A DNA stretch of 64,000 nucleotides from Linepithema humile (GCF_040581485.1 NC_090133.1:4898001-4962000), one strand, 5' to 3'; counted from the stretch's first letter, positions 12,401 through 25,864 are shown. Made by a program: numbers and translations. Notes: a model not told the origin generated them from the letters alone.

Positions 12401-15400
12401 CACAGTCTGATTCTGCGGATCAGATACTTTCCTTCAATTATCGAAGCCAACATGTTGCACGCTTGAAAGCAAATGCGGCACAACGCTTTCCATTATTATA
12501 CGCGACTGTCCTCTGCGAATCGGATTTAGGAAGGGATAACAACCGGTGGCCCATTGTTCGTTCACCTTATATATCAGCTCGGGCACATCTGCAGCGCGAT
12601 AACACGACTCTCCCGTACGCACGCAAGAAAGTGATTACGACAAATTGCCGGTCAGCGAAATCACTTTGCAGCTCAGAGAATTTCGCCGCAGAGAAGCAAG
12701 AAGCGTGTGAGCATACACCGGCAAGCCTCTAAATGAATTAGAAACGCGTCGTTGTGCGTGGAAAGGTCAGAGGGTGATGGATCTCGCCACAGTGATGAAG
12801 AAAGATGCATTTTCAACGTAACGATGTTGCATATAGAAATTATTCCGCTTATGGATACGAACAAAGATTCATTCGACAAAAAGCGCGCATTGCGAAACAG
12901 ATTAATCTAGATAGTAATAGATATAAATTCAAGCCGTAATTTATTTTAATTTATTGATGCATTAATCAAAATTAATATTTGACAAAGCTTATAGAAATTT
13001 ATAGCAAAAAACACAGTAAATTATTTAAATGTAAAATTACTTTCTAAATGTAAAAAAATTTAATCAAAGTAATTTCTTTAATTAATCATTAATCATTGAT
13101 CTTAGTTGATACTCCATAAGCGGCCAGTTTCGCTAAAAATAATTTAGTTGTTACATTTCGATTTTATGAAATTTGCCCTAATAATAGCAGAATTTATCTC
13201 GCACTAAACTCACTTGACGGCGCACAATTCTCATTCGCACTCGCACGCTTCGTCATTTCGTCACGCGGACAAGGCGGCAGAACGGCGAATAATAGTATAA
13301 TTAAACACCGCAGAGCCGCGACCGCTTTGCAAAACCGCAACCGATTGATTTACAGTAGTCTATGGACAGTCCACGAGCCGCAGAACGTGCTCTCAGAATT
13401 CATTCTTGTCAGTGTGTTTCACAACTATCATTTACAACCATTTCATTTACTTATGAATCCTTCAAATTTTTATCACGACTGTCATAACAAAAATATGAAA
13501 GTATTAGTCTTTTTTTGAGCTACAAGCAACAAAAAATGAACGAATTATAACAAATTTTAAACTTTAAACGAAGAAAAGAAAGGATACAAATACTGTAAAA
13601 CTGCTTCTGAACAAAATATCCGATTTAATTAATAAAAATTGATATATTAATCATAGAACCCATAAATAAAACGAGTATGATGACAGTTCTGGAACGCCGT
13701 ATGCATGCAGCTCGCGCAAACTTACAATTAACCGTTGACATTTACTCTATTTCATGGCACTCTCCTTTTTTACGGCGCGAGTCCTTCGACTGTGCCATTT
13801 TTTTTTTTTTCCCCCTTTTTTTCTCTCCGTTTCTTTCCTTTCGTCGCGGCACGCATGAGAAGGTCGAGAAGGCGAGCGCGATCGGCATATACGTACACTA
13901 TCTACGCATAGACACATCGGAGGGAAACGAGTTCGTGCGTCTCGAGATGCGAATTACTTGTTTTACGTGTTGACTGGAACTCCTTGAGAAGTTCGCTCGA
14001 GTTTTCGCGTAACGACAGCGGGTTCGGACGTCAACGGTGCCGAACGGGACCGGTTTACCTCCCACCACACATATTTATTTGCTAAACATCTTTCAACAAT
14101 TTTTCATAAATTACTTCTATATGTTACAAATAATTTAAAAGGATTTTCTAGGATACATTTCTCTGTGATCAGTTTTGAGGTGTCTACATCGTCATTGATT
14201 ATAAACTAAATTTTAAAAAATAATTCATAATTCAAACAATTAATGTTTTCCTTCTAAATTAAATGATATAATATTCTCCTCTATATTTTTAAATTTATCT
14301 ATTGAATTAAAATTTCTGACTATAATTACGAATCTCGAATATATAAATGTTCAAAAGGGAGATAAATATGATTGAAAACTTGGTTTAATGATTAAATACC
14401 CGATACTGAAAATTATTCCGCCTCTCGTTACGCATACACGTTCCCGGCTCAGAAACTCGCTCTCGCACGAGTTTTCGCGCGTTGCCGACATGACGGCTTA
14501 TGGAAGAGACAGGGTCGTAACAAACCGCGGAGTGGTTGTAACATCGTGCTACAGACTCGGCCGGAAGACCTGATACCGGGCGTGGTAAACGGCCCCGATA
14601 AGGAACGATAAACTCGTACCAATGACAGTGAGCTACGACTACACTGTGCTCGATGTAGTAACTCATCCGGAGATGGCACTCGACGTCGCGCGATTAATTG
14701 CCGCGATTAACAGTAATTAATAGAGTTGCTCCGGTAAGCGTGAGCAAGTGCCGTTCCCGTCGAACGTGCGATTTCTTTCCACGGGCATAAGTATGCGTGT
14801 ACCTCGCATGTAGCGTGCTCGTACACGCGTAACTGAGACTCGACAGACTCTTGAAAATATCGACACTTTCACCCAGTCATTAAAGATATATAAATATCGA
14901 TGCGCGATAATCAATCATTTAATCAATTCGTTTGTTCTTTATTTTCTTACTTAACACATAAATCAATCGTGGCAACTTACGTGTAATTCAAAAACTGGAA
15001 ATACTTGAATATTAAAATCAATGAGTGCGCTTCACTGAAAAATTAATTTATTTTGAGATTCTGTTACAAAACAATTTTTAAATCTCTATTAACATAGTAA
15101 AATGGGAAAAACTAAATGGAAAATTATATTGTAATAAAGAATAAAACAAATATACGCGGATAATTCTCAGAAATACGACAGATATTTTAAAATGGTCGGA
15201 AGATTGTTTTAGAATTGTTAAAAATAACATGTATTTTTTATAATATTCGCATTTTTTTTCTTATACTCCCTCGGGTGCTCATTGAATTTACGAAGTAATT
15301 CGCGCAAGATATAGGCAGAGCTCAGCAGCCATATAAATAACCGACAATCATTATACTCTCGGAGGATCTCCGTGCCTGCGCGTGTATACATTCGCACTCG

Positions 15401-16810
15401 CGTACCGCGATGCCTTGCTGTTGCCGCACGTATAATTTCTCATTATGCAAATCCCGGGGGACTGTCCACGTGCGTGGTTACCGGCATCCCGACAATGAAC
15501 ATTATGAGATCGCTTCCGCGCTTTGAAGCGCGGCACCCTTGCGCCGTTTTTCCGTTTCGAGATCCGCGTCGCCGCTTCCGCCCGCCACCGGTATTCCACA
15601 CGCGGAATTAATGGGTTAAGATTTAATAAGCAATTCCTCGTGTCATCGGCCTTAAGCGTTTCCCCAGGACATGACAATTAGCGCGAGATATAATTAAGGA
15701 TAATGAGATTGACTGCGGAAAACACTGCAAGGTAAAAACGAGGGCTCATATATCAGACGTCCCGCCGTTTACTTTAACCGAAATGGCAATTTCAAGTTAT
15801 CACATTACGCTGAATTAATGCGAAATTGATGATGATGATAAAAGATAATTTGAAAGATATTTAATAATTTAATAATCTGCGAAGATTAATAAACGTCATA
15901 TTTCTTCGCAACATTGTATTTTTATGTAAAACAACCGAGATAAACGTTGTCGATGCGATTAAAAATAATTACCGCGGTATAATTATAATCCGCTATATAA
16001 TCATGGTTAGATTTTAACCATTAATAATTACTATTAATGACTTATCATTTGATAGAGCAACATATTAAACATTTATGTGATCATGTTTGCAATAGAGTAG
16101 ATGGTAATCCCGGCGAGATTGATATATATCCGTACTTCCGATATTTATCTGACTAGATGCTAGTGGAAATCTGAGAAAGTGGTCAGACATCTCTAAAGTA
16201 TAACACTATCTTTTTATCGCAAGCATCGATCAAGTGAAGGCGGTTCCGTGCGCCCAATATACATATTAATTCATAAAATATAATACATAACTTAACAAAG
16301 CATATCCAAACCATAAAATTTAGTAATTCAAGATAAAAATAACATTGTTATACGAGAAAATTATTTTTTTTAATCAACATAATTAATGTAATTACTCTAA
16401 ATTTAGTTAGTAAAATTTAAAATTAATTAACTCCAAATATATTTTATTTTATTTTATATCTTATTTTGTTATTTTATAAAATAATGTATAAAATACTTTT
16501 TATATCAAATGGTTTTTGCTTCACTTATATATTGCGGACATAAAATGTTGTCAGAAAAATAAAATATTAAACCCGTGTGGCCTCTATATAGCTATAAATT
16601 AATGACCATATGTCCTTGCGGTTTTCAAGGTAATAATTAGATGTACTTACGATCAACCCGACGGCGCATTCATCAACGAACGATATAAAGTTGCCCGTTG
16701 ACAGATCATTAATATCTACTTTTATTCCGAAATGCCGAGATGAATGGTCGACCGATCTTTCGAGGAATTTCTGAATTTCGCATTAAGATTATTTCTCTTT
16801 TCTGTTGCAG
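9415..16810. other. Non-coding intronic or intergenic stretch
   Basis: Mixed-composition DNA with AT-rich strips near 9640-10020, 10230-10460, 11460-11700, 12880-13190, 13510-13660, 14100-14380, 14930-15260 and 15780-16560. A poly-T run is at 9770-9795. The 121-codon + strand frame at 12367-12732 has no ATG start of its own and no paired splice sites. The frame at 10547-10891 (+) is also unsupported. No RNA gene was recognised. If the flanking exon candidates are joined, this is an intron of 7.4 kb. Confidence 0.55.
9770..9795. repeat. Poly-T run (26 T)
   Basis: An uninterrupted homopolymer in AT-rich DNA. On the minus strand it reads as poly-A and could be the tail of a very old retroposed copy, but no recognisable body or target-site duplication is visible. 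Confidence 0.95.
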
Positions 16811-16863
16811 GTATGCAAAAGGATTCTAAATACCACTATTTCCGCATGCCAGAATCATTCGCG
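16811..16863 (+). CDS. Short coding exon (53 bp), unknown protein
   Basis: The exon has a textbook acceptor (TTTCTCTTTTCTGTTGCAG ending 16810) and donor (GTGAGTGATT from 16864). In one frame it reads GT plus MQKDSKYHYFRMPESFA and leaves phase 0. This matches the phase 0 start of the exon at 62518. The leading GT can complete a codon left by a phase 1 exon such as 9217-9414. The methionine right after the acceptor could also be a translation start, making this an alternative first coding exon. A second frame is open too, but its end phase does not fit 62518 in that exon's best frame. The surroundings are AT-rich, so 17 open codons here carry more weight than in a GC-rich block. Confidence 0.55.
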
Positions 16864-18985
16864 GTGAGTGATTATTTCTTAGCAAATACTACTGCAAATA
16901 ATTACGAATGTTCCACATTGCGTGTGATTACGCACAAGAATAATGAATGAATTCATTCAGCAATCGTTGTGCTTCAGATAAGTGTGCCATCAGCACACTA
17001 CTTGGAAAATTAATATATATCATAAGTACATAGTTAAAAATGTTAACAAACACTCAGTGTCTGAATAAACATTAAAGAAATTTGCTACAAGAATAGAGAC
17101 ATCGCGATATCTCTCACGTTCTCTTGACAATCTCTTGCTCAATCTGTTTTCTAAGTATAGAACTGGTAATGTTTTACACTTCCAGTTTGATATGTAAAAT
17201 AAACCTTGGAAATGGAGTACGGTAACGTTCTCGCGCGCCATATCGCGGTGACGAAGAAGGAGCGCGAAGTAGGTCGTTGTGACGTGTATCCTCGTTCTTG
17301 GGAATTTTAATCGTAACAGTTTCTTTGTCATCGTGCTCGCGCTTCGACAGCTGTTCCTTCGGCGCGTCGATCGCGTATATACGTACATACGTGGGCATCA
17401 ACTTGTCCCAGGCCGGCGCGGAGAGCACTCCGGAGGTGACTCCATCTCGAAAGGAATGTCGTTCGCGAAGGCGCGCGTGGGTCTACAAAATATATCAGTA
17501 TGTGCGTTCGCGCGAGCCCACGCTTTCCATCCCGCGCGGATACGCATCGCGCCGAGCCGGCAGCTTCTTAGCGTGAGAGTACCGACGCGACATCGTGCCG
17601 TACCGCACTTGCAAAACCGTCGCAATTTCTTGCGCAAATTCACTCTCGTCATTTCCCCGAAAGCGCATTGAAAGCAGATTGTGAAATCTGTCAAAGTGTC
17701 AACCTGTCAATTTCGCGCTGGCTCGTCTACGTGCCGTATTATCGCAAATGCGAGCACGCTATCCTTACAAAATTGAAAAAGTTGCTATCCTTACAAAATT
17801 GAAAAAATTTTACATGTAATATATACATATATAATAGAAAAAAAAAATATATATAGCAAATATTCTTATATATTGTCAACACTCGTTTACGGAAAGAAGT
17901 AAAGAGCCTTGTCATCGCGGTATCAAAAGCTTGAATAACGCGACAGTGAAGGAAGTATCGGTGCAAGAAACTGCAATACTGAATACTGAAAAGAATATCG
18001 CAAGAAAGACGATGAATAAAAGAGAGAGTAAGCAATATTGCAAAAGAATAAAAATAAAGAGAAAAAATAAGTAGAACAAAAGCGAAAGGTAGCAGGAAAG
18101 ACGAGAGAAAAAGAAGGATTCTTTAAAAAGAAAAATAAAGAGCATTTTTATCGGAGGTAATACAAGCTAGACAGTGTCAAGATAGACACTTGAGAGAAAT
18201 TAAAATATCTCATAAATTAGCAATGTTCTTAAAAGCTACTGTTAAAAAATAGTTATTTATTATGGTATTAAATATAAAAATTTTAAAGTAGATTACTTAA
18301 TTTTTTTATGTTTTTTAAAAGTGATATTCAAGATATTACTTAAATGTCCAAACATCGAAAATATGACAGACATAAAGTTGTAAAATGAATAAAACTTTGG
18401 ATAGTAAAAATATTAAATTATCCGAATATCTAAAGAATTAGATTGGACATTAAAAGTTCAGAAAAATTATTAATTCTCTTAAACTTGTTTCTAAATTAAT
18501 TTGAACACACGATGTTAAAATGGCGCAAAAAGTTGAACGAACGTAGAACAAGATTTGTTAGTAAACGAATGGGAAAAGGGAGCGGGCAGACCGAAGTGAG
18601 AGTTTCTCGGGGGGTCATTGACAAGCGACGTATTTACAACACTGTTGCACGAATGAAACGAGCGGCGGCCTCCCCAATGCTCTCCGCGACACGAAATCCC
18701 TCGTGCATACGTCAACGGACCGTGGTCGGACGCGAAAACCGTGCAATTATTTTCTTACGAGAAACACGATGTTTTGCGTCACGACGTGTCTGTCGTGGAA
18801 AAGCGATCAACCGATTTGTTCTCGTGTTGCCCGAAGAAAGAAAGCGAAAATCTCCGCTTTGCAATAATGTATTTAACATTTAAAATTTGTTATTTATGTC
18901 AGAAGAAACAAAGTTAAATCCCTCCACCATCGTTACAAAAATTCGCATAATTTTACGAGACGTATAATTTTTATAAATTACTTAC
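16864..18985. other. Non-coding stretch
   Basis: A GC-rich island at about 17210-17760 carries overlapping frames on both strands (17279-17671 +, 17398-17694 minus) with no matched splice sites. AT-rich DNA follows (17790-18510), then a mixed block with a spurious frame at 18512-18883. A 26-bp tandem duplication is listed separately. Confidence 0.55.
17758..17809. repeat. 26-bp tandem duplication
   Basis: GCTATCCTTACAAAATTGAA and its continuation occur twice head to tail (17758 and 17784) with one or two differences. It looks like a local slippage product at the edge of an AT-rich block. Confidence 0.9.
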
Positions 18986-19735
18986 CACAACGTTGCTCCA
19001 CCATCGCCCGGTGCCTTTCCTAAGTTTCCTTCTTCTTCTTCTTCTGGTTTTTCAAAGCACACGCGGTCGCGACACGCGCGCATTGCTCGCGCACGAACCC
19101 GAAATCCGCGCGATACTTTAAACGGCACTCCCGACGTCTATAAATTCACTAGAATACAACGAATCGGAATCGCGCGAAATTTTCACGACACTCCCGGTAT
19201 TACGACGGAATAAAACACACGCGTTCGCGACACGCGTGCATTGCTCGCGCGCGAACCCGAAATCCGCGCGATACTTTAAACGGCACTCCCGACGTCTATA
19301 AATTCACTAGAATACAACGAATCGGAATCGCGCGAAATTTTCACGACACTCCCGGTATTACGACGGAATAAAACACACGCGTTCGCGACACGCGCGCATT
19401 GCTCGCGCGCGAACCCGAAATCCGCGCGATACTTTAAACGGCACTCCCGACGTCTATAAATTCACTAGAATACAACGATTCGGAATCGCGCAAAATTTTC
19501 ACGATACTCCCGGTATTACGACGAAATAAAACACACGCGTTCGCGACACGCGCGCATTGCTCGCGCGCGAACCCGAAATTCGCGCGACACTTTAAATGGC
19601 ACTCCCGACGTCTATAACTCGATTTAAAATCGCGCGAAATTAAAATCGGCACTCTCGGCATAATGACACTACCGGTATTACAACGGAATAACGACGAAAC
19701 GAATTCGATTACACTGAAGAAACACTACACTTTAT
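18986..19735 (-). other. Repeat-expanded exon-like cassette (copy 1)
   Basis: On the minus strand this 750-bp segment starts after an excellent acceptor (TTTTTTTGTTTTACAG, then ATAAA) and ends at G followed by GTAAGTAATTT. Both signals, the sequence just outside them and stretches of the interior match the cassette at 33886-34101. The interior is enlarged by a 158-bp tandem array. No frame is open throughout: all three stop soon after the acceptor. A 75-codon minus frame (19661-19434, MPRVPILISRDF...) resembles the reading frame of copy 2 around SRDF and EQC, but it ends in a stop and the frame near the donor holds a TAG. I read it as a non-coding or decayed exon paralogous to copy 2. A mobile element carrying splice sites is the alternative. 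Confidence 0.5.
19062..19670. repeat. 158-bp tandem array, about four units
   Basis: The anchor CATTGCTCGC recurs at 19081, 19239, 19397 and 19555, exactly 158 bp apart. By eye the first two full units differ at about two positions and the next differs at about four, so the array is young or homogenised; the last unit is truncated and diverged. Each unit is itself a dimer: CACTCCCG preceded by an AAATTTTCACGA or ACTTTAAACGG element and by CGCGCG occurs twice per unit. The unit is not a multiple of three, so copy-number change would shift any reading frame. Confidence 0.93.
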
Positions 19736-22700
19736 CTGTAAAACAAAAAAACATTTACATTACAACAGCGAAATAAGACTGTATAGTTTAATAAAACATT
19801 TCCCAAAAAATATAATGTTTTCCATTATCACGTATGTTTCACCGCATGTGCATACTTTTCATGTTTAACTGCTAATATTATTTGTCGTCTACTGTTCGTG
19901 AGAGAAGCATTTCGCGCTAAGCTCGTTTGTTCTCTTTCTCTCTTATGCAATAAAATAAAAAAACACAGCTGATAAATATGTAATAATTATATGAATTATA
20001 AAATTATAATATACACATGTATTTATGTAACGCTTATCACTTACAATTAGTAGTATGATTATTATTAAGATTCTCGAAGGCCGATATCTATTAAGACAAC
20101 ATCTCGAATATTTTGATATTATGATATTATAATATTAAAACGTTCGCTTTTATAATAATATTCAGCTGTACTTTTTTCTTGTTCTCACGTAGAGTTGTTC
20201 GTAAGCTAATAGCTACGCATGGAATCTACACGTATTAAGATAGCATTACGGCGAAGGTATTTAATGAGGCATAAAGGATGCAAATTTCAAAGCCAGAATC
20301 GCCGCTTCTCATGAACACAGTGTATTCGGAATTGGTCGGTTAATTGACGATCGTTAGATGATGAGCATGATCTCGTCATTCATGGCACTATCACGATAGC
20401 TTGCGCAATCGATGTATCGCGCAACGATGTTTCATTATTGTCGCGCCTATGACAGTATACCATTCATTTTTTCGCGCTAACATCAATATTTCATGTGTAT
20501 TTTCTTCTGTGATTAAATCCAATGGTTTGCTATCGCATTCAGAGATAACGTCTGCGTAATTGCACGAGTCACGGAAGCAATGCATCTTTATCGCCTCAGG
20601 CCGCACGATGATGCAGCTGACATCTTAGAAAGCACATTGCATCTTTCAAAAATACGAATCTGCAATAACGCAAGATCGATAAGACGTCTCGATTGACGAT
20701 TAATGGCAATTTATCATCTTAAAAGTGTATTAAAGCGCGAGAAATATCTTAAAAATATTTTTTATTATCTATGTAGAAAGGATGCGATGCAAGTCGAATA
20801 TTTAAATTGTAATTTTCAACGCAAGGGTATATTTCTATAAAACTTTATTTTTAAATCACGCGTTGTTTGCAATATTTCGGCATTGATATCGCATTAGGAA
20901 CGGCCGAGATCGGATCTTTTTACCTTGAACGCCTCAAAAACTCGTTCGTGAAATTGCATAATTCGCGAACAGATCCGACTAACCGAGCATTCGTATAGCC
21001 ATGATTGACGTATGACCTCGTCGTTCATCGGCTCAAGCATCGGAGAGAAAAGACTGTGCGTATTTCGATACGCGAAAGCCAAAGAAGGAAACAAAGTAAC
21101 CCGATGTCTCCATTTAAAGGTGAATTAAAATCGGGCCCAAAATGGCCCGATCGGCGCAGGTGCAAAGGCTCTCTCAAGGCAGAGTGAGAGTGAATTCGAA
21201 AGTGAGAACGACTGGTTCGCCGTATTTTGTTATTGCGGACCTGCCGATAAGTAATACACAGCCAAACTGATCTTTTCGCAAAAGGATAGCGTGATCGCGA
21301 GAGAATTTGGAACGTAGAGAAAAAAATGACGCAATGAACAGTATATCCAATTTCTCTTTGATTAACATATCCAAAAATGTGCGATACATTCTCGACACGA
21401 TAAACGTATCTCTATTATTGTGCTGTCATCATAAATTTTTTTAGAGTACGATAAAAGCATTATAATAAGAAGATTTTATCGAATATTGTCACAATATTGA
21501 CAAAATCCCATTTATGTCAGTATTTATAACGGAATTTTATATTTCTACATACAAGAATAATTTCTTGTAACGACTGTATCAAACAAATCTCTTAATGGAC
21601 TTTGCGCAGATATTCTCGGAAAAAAAATCAAAAATTAAAATAAGCGGAATCAATTATACCTAGGCGTGCCGCATAATCAGCAACGTCAATTAACACAATT
21701 CTGCCGGAATTTTTATTCATGCTGTGGCGTTATCGATATTTATCGGAAAGCAGTCTGCATGGCTTACGACACCGCCTGCGAACTCCGCCATTAATGCGCG
21801 ATGATGCATTTAGGACGCGATCAAAGAGACAGAAACTGATTGCCACACGCACGGATACGATCCGTTATGGATGTCGGAACGAGGTATATCCTTTTTCGTA
21901 AGAAGCCATATAAGATCTTCGCGCGACGGCCGCGGAGATGCTTGATTTCGGCGCGATAATCGTAATGACATCCGAGAGATCGATGCATTCGTACAAAAGC
22001 AAAATTCTCAAAAAAAGCTCGATAACTTTATCTTTTTAATATATCTGACTGCATGGTGAGAGTTTCAAGTTTGCATATATCATATTATTATCGATGAACT
22101 TGTTTATCCTTATATACTCACAAACAGTATTGGTGCTTCAGAGAAATTTATTTTATATTTTATCCGTGATATACATTTTATATTCCTCAAATTTTTCAAT
22201 TACATAAAATTATAAACAAAATTATTTAAAAATCTCAATTTCTGTCACGAAATATAGATCGTGTAAAGGATCAACATTGTATTAGTCGACGAATTAAACG
22301 TACATGAAATCGAGAAAAAAATCAGTTTACTCACGAGGATAACTGGCGGATGTAGAACCGGCCCCTGTCGCAAGCGCATCTATGTTATACATTTACACGC
22401 GCGACGGAGTATTGGCAGTTGAAACGATTGCTAGCTTGTTATTAATCTTAATTGCCATCTAGAAGCTGCCAATTAACAACGCCTGTCACTTGTTTTTCTT
22501 CGATAGCCGCGCTCGATCCCGGCAGAGTGTCCTACCATTGCATCGAACCATCCCCCCACGCGATAGCTATCTTTGTTTCTCCCACGGCGGCGTATCGGTA
22601 TTCTGTAATTACTAGCCGCCAATGGAAAGTATAATTATTCAAGAGAGAGAGAGAGAGAGAGAGAGAATACTCTGGGAGGGTGGTCAACTTAAGGTTACAT

Positions 22701-24309
22701 TATCGCTCGCACAGTATTTAGACGCGCTTAATAACACGGATTAATCGCAATCACAATAACAACGAGAGCGTAATGATCCTCAAGAGGACTGCTGTATCCT
22801 TAATCTCTTTCAGTGTATACTTTTCACTAGAAATTTTAGCGCATGTTATTTATTACGCTACTTAAAATATAAATTTATTAAGTCTTTAAATCCCGGATTT
22901 TTATTGTCTATTAAAAAAATTATTCTACAATATATATTTACTTGCTATTACACTCTTATTGCGAGAAACAATCGTAAAATTTTCTTTTCATATCTGCCAG
23001 TCTATCAATTTTATGCGCGCAAGTTACATTATTCGCACTCAATATTGCACTTTTATCGACACACATTTTCTTAATGAGAGACATAAATGCATAGCCGCGG
23101 CGATTTGCGAGAAGTCGACGGGGTAATAAAGTTTCCTCGGAGTGGGAAAACTGTTAACGAAACGTCGTTGTGCATTAATTGACTGACGCAAATGCTCGTT
23201 TTTCTTGACGGCGTTGCGTGATTTTACGTGTGAATGCACGATCACGCACGTAAAACCGTTTTAATGGCATATAGTGTTTATGAAAGGCACGTGCCTTATG
23301 ATAATGATATCGCGTGTTTCACAATGAAAATTAGCTTTGTCGTAAAAAAAAATGATATTGCGGTCGAGTGCCTATTTGTTTCGTAATGGGAACATTCGCC
23401 GCAATTGTAGATTACGCAAGAAGGGAAGAAATTTTAAAATACATGTTTCGTTTTCATTTCATTTTCGTATTCCACTTGTATCGTGTAATACATATGAACG
23501 CGCAACTTGCGCGGAAAATAACTCACTACGTTCCGTGTGATGCATTTATTGCACGCCGTAAGCTTTCTAAGCCGTAGTAGCAGAAGAATGGGTTCAACAC
23601 ATTACGAATCCTCCGTGTCGAATTCAACTCCTGACCGAACGATTCGCTCCGAGATCTTTAATGGAGAACTAACGAGTCATCGCAACTTTCCAGCAATATG
23701 CGATGCGATGGTAAACGATTGCCGTGCACATTAGTAACATCTTTTATCGTTGATTAGAGATGTAGCATAATGCACTCTGCGCTAAACGCGACGATCGTTA
23801 ACGTTAACATTGCTGCGAAACATCTTCAGCTTCGTGAACGAGTGAGAGTCGTGTAGTTTTACGATTTTGTAAGGACCGCACACATGTATTCCTCGTAGAA
23901 ATTGTAGAACCGATTTATAATCGTTTTACAGTAAGTGAAAATGCAATATGTCATTGCAACAGCGAAAATAGTTGGACCCGAACATAAACCGATGAAAGAG
24001 GAAAGTTTAATTCACAGAAGAGCGTGCACCTTTTGGGAAATAAATATGTTTCTATTTGTTATAACAATTTAAAATCTAATTTTATTATTAAGCAATAAAT
24101 ATGTGCAAACATTAGGTAACGATAATATAACTAAATGGAATAAAATATTTCCTAAAGCCTGAAATTTTTGTATTTACATTAAGTAATCGAGGCACGTATT
24201 CTTCAAAGAAAACGATCACAATAAAATTTTATTTCAATACTCAATTGAAAATAATTTAAAATTGGGGCACAATAGAAAAATTGATACATTATTCATGAAA
24301 CGTTCAATA
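19736..24309. other. Non-coding stretch, mostly AT-rich
   Basis: AT-rich overall with islands at about 21880-22000, 22330-22620 and 23540-23760. An AG microsatellite is at 22642-22666. A strong minus-strand donor, GTGAGTAAAC at 22334, follows a 15-codon ATG frame (22379-22335, MRLRQGPVLHPPVIL), but no good acceptor precedes it. A minus donor GTAAGTGATA at 20044 could belong to an exon upstream of copy 1. Three short minus frames at 20391-20606, 20894-21094 and 21174-21398 read like protein but match nothing I know. Confidence 0.5.
22642..22666. repeat. (AG)n microsatellite
   Basis: About 12 perfect AG units. Confidence 0.95.
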
Positions 24310-24614
24310 ATGGCAGAAACAACCGCGAGGGGTCGGCCGATAATAAAGAACCACGTCGCGCTAGACGGCCCTCCGGAGGTCGTTAATCGTCGACACGCTA
24401 GATTTGCCAGATCGAAATTTAAGACACGCGCGTGTGCAACGAAGCCGCGCGCGCGATCACCGGGGACCGGTCGCGGTGGTGATCAGGCAAGGCCGTTTCG
24501 CGATCGGTGGAGCGCGTCGGCTACCAATGGAAATTCAACGCGCGTGAGCGCGAGTTACGTTCGCGTTTCGACGAGAGTGAATTCCCGGGTAAAATCGAGA
24601 GTGGACACGGGCCG
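24310..24614 (+). CDS. Candidate first coding exon, basic protein
   Basis: An ATG at 24310 sits in a favourable context (A at -3, G at +4) and opens a frame of 101 codons plus two bases. The frame runs exactly to a donor GTAAGCGT at 24615; the in-frame stop TAA lies inside that donor, so the frame would have to be rescued by splicing. An upstream in-frame ATG lies at 24298. The peptide begins MAETTARGRPIIKNHVALD and becomes very Arg/Ser-rich. No domain is recognised. The GC-rich 3' half lowers stop frequency, so the case rests on ATG context plus the donor. No partner exon starting in the matching phase was found. Confidence 0.3.
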
Positions 24615-25521
24615 GTAAGCGTAGACGTCATAACTGTACGACCGGCAAAGAACCAGGTCAAACCCGGAACGGCGCGGAGAAACGGACAGGTCGGTGTATA
24701 TGCCGCGTGTATGCGTGAATACGATACGATTGCGGTCTCTGCGTGTATCCGTGTGTGCGCGCCCGTCGAGGGATACCGTTGGCGCGGAGAACCCGCCGAA
24801 TGAAACGCTCGCACAGGTGATGATGATCGATGCGTGATAGATAGTTGAATGATACGAAAAGGCGTTGTATTGCGGAATGACATCTCGTTTCGACAAAGAT
24901 ACACGCGATACTATTTTATACAATACGTAAATACTTTAACCTGTTATATATTTGAAATTACATATTTTTTTATAAACTTTTCTCAATTACACTTGTCGAA
25001 AATTAAAAAGAGAGAATAATTCATGAAACTTTCAAAATTTCCGCGTGAAGAAATAAACCCGTAATATACCTGCATGCAGAAATAAATTATTAACTTTTTC
25101 ACTAAGAATAAATATTGAATAAATATTATGTATGATACATATTTCTGCAAGTAAAAATACTTTATACGGAATACGTTATTTACGAGATATTTCAGGAAAT
25201 ACGCAAGGAAACTTAATATTCTCGGACCATTATGCTCTCGCAAGAACTAATAGGTGGAAACAGATGATTATAGTTAGCAGCTCGGAGTTACACAACAAAC
25301 TCGATTACTGCATTATCTCTGCTACGTAAAACATAAAAGCAAACGTAATTCTTGTAATAGCTTAAACGCTTAATATTTATGTACTTCAATTTCTATTAAG
25401 ATCAAGTATCGTAAATTTGCACTGTGTTTTAAAGCAATATACGAAAGATAAAATAAAGAGGGACAATTATTCAGAAATTTGGAATAACATTTCTTATTAT
25501 TATTACAGTTATTATTTATGT

Positions 25522-25538
25522 AGAGAGAGAGAGAGAGA
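25522..25538. repeat. (GA)n microsatellite
   Basis: Eight or so GA units followed by imperfect purine-rich sequence to about 25590. Confidence 0.9.
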
Positions 25539-25863
25539 AAAGAGAGGTGCAGACAGAGAGAGAAAGACCGAGAAGGGAAAGAATGAGACGGTGAGAGGAG
25601 CGAAGCGGACGCCGGGTAAAAGGAAGGCGTGGATCGTTACGGAGCGCGCGGCCGCAGGCCTCGTAATTATAAATTCAGAAAAAAGGGTAGCTGTAAAGGC
25701 CCGATTACCGCGGCGTTTGCGGTGTATGCGTTACGCGTCCATGTACATGCGCGAGGGAACGCGGATTCTAATTGACCACCTGCGATTGCACGGTGCCAGC
25801 CGCCGTTCCACGTCTTCATCTCGCCGAGCCATGATACACCCCAGCCGCGCGCACGGTCTCCGC

Positions 25864-25864
<1 letters not shown>

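Noticed and set aside
12367..12732. 121-codon + frame
   Set aside because: Balanced composition but starts at a non-ATG codon, has no internal Met start and no paired splice sites.
22335..22379. 15-codon ATG frame before a strong minus-strand donor GTGAGTAAAC
   Set aside because: Too short for a confident exon; upstream acceptors lack a pyrimidine tract and no other evidence was found, so it is mentioned only in the stretch description.
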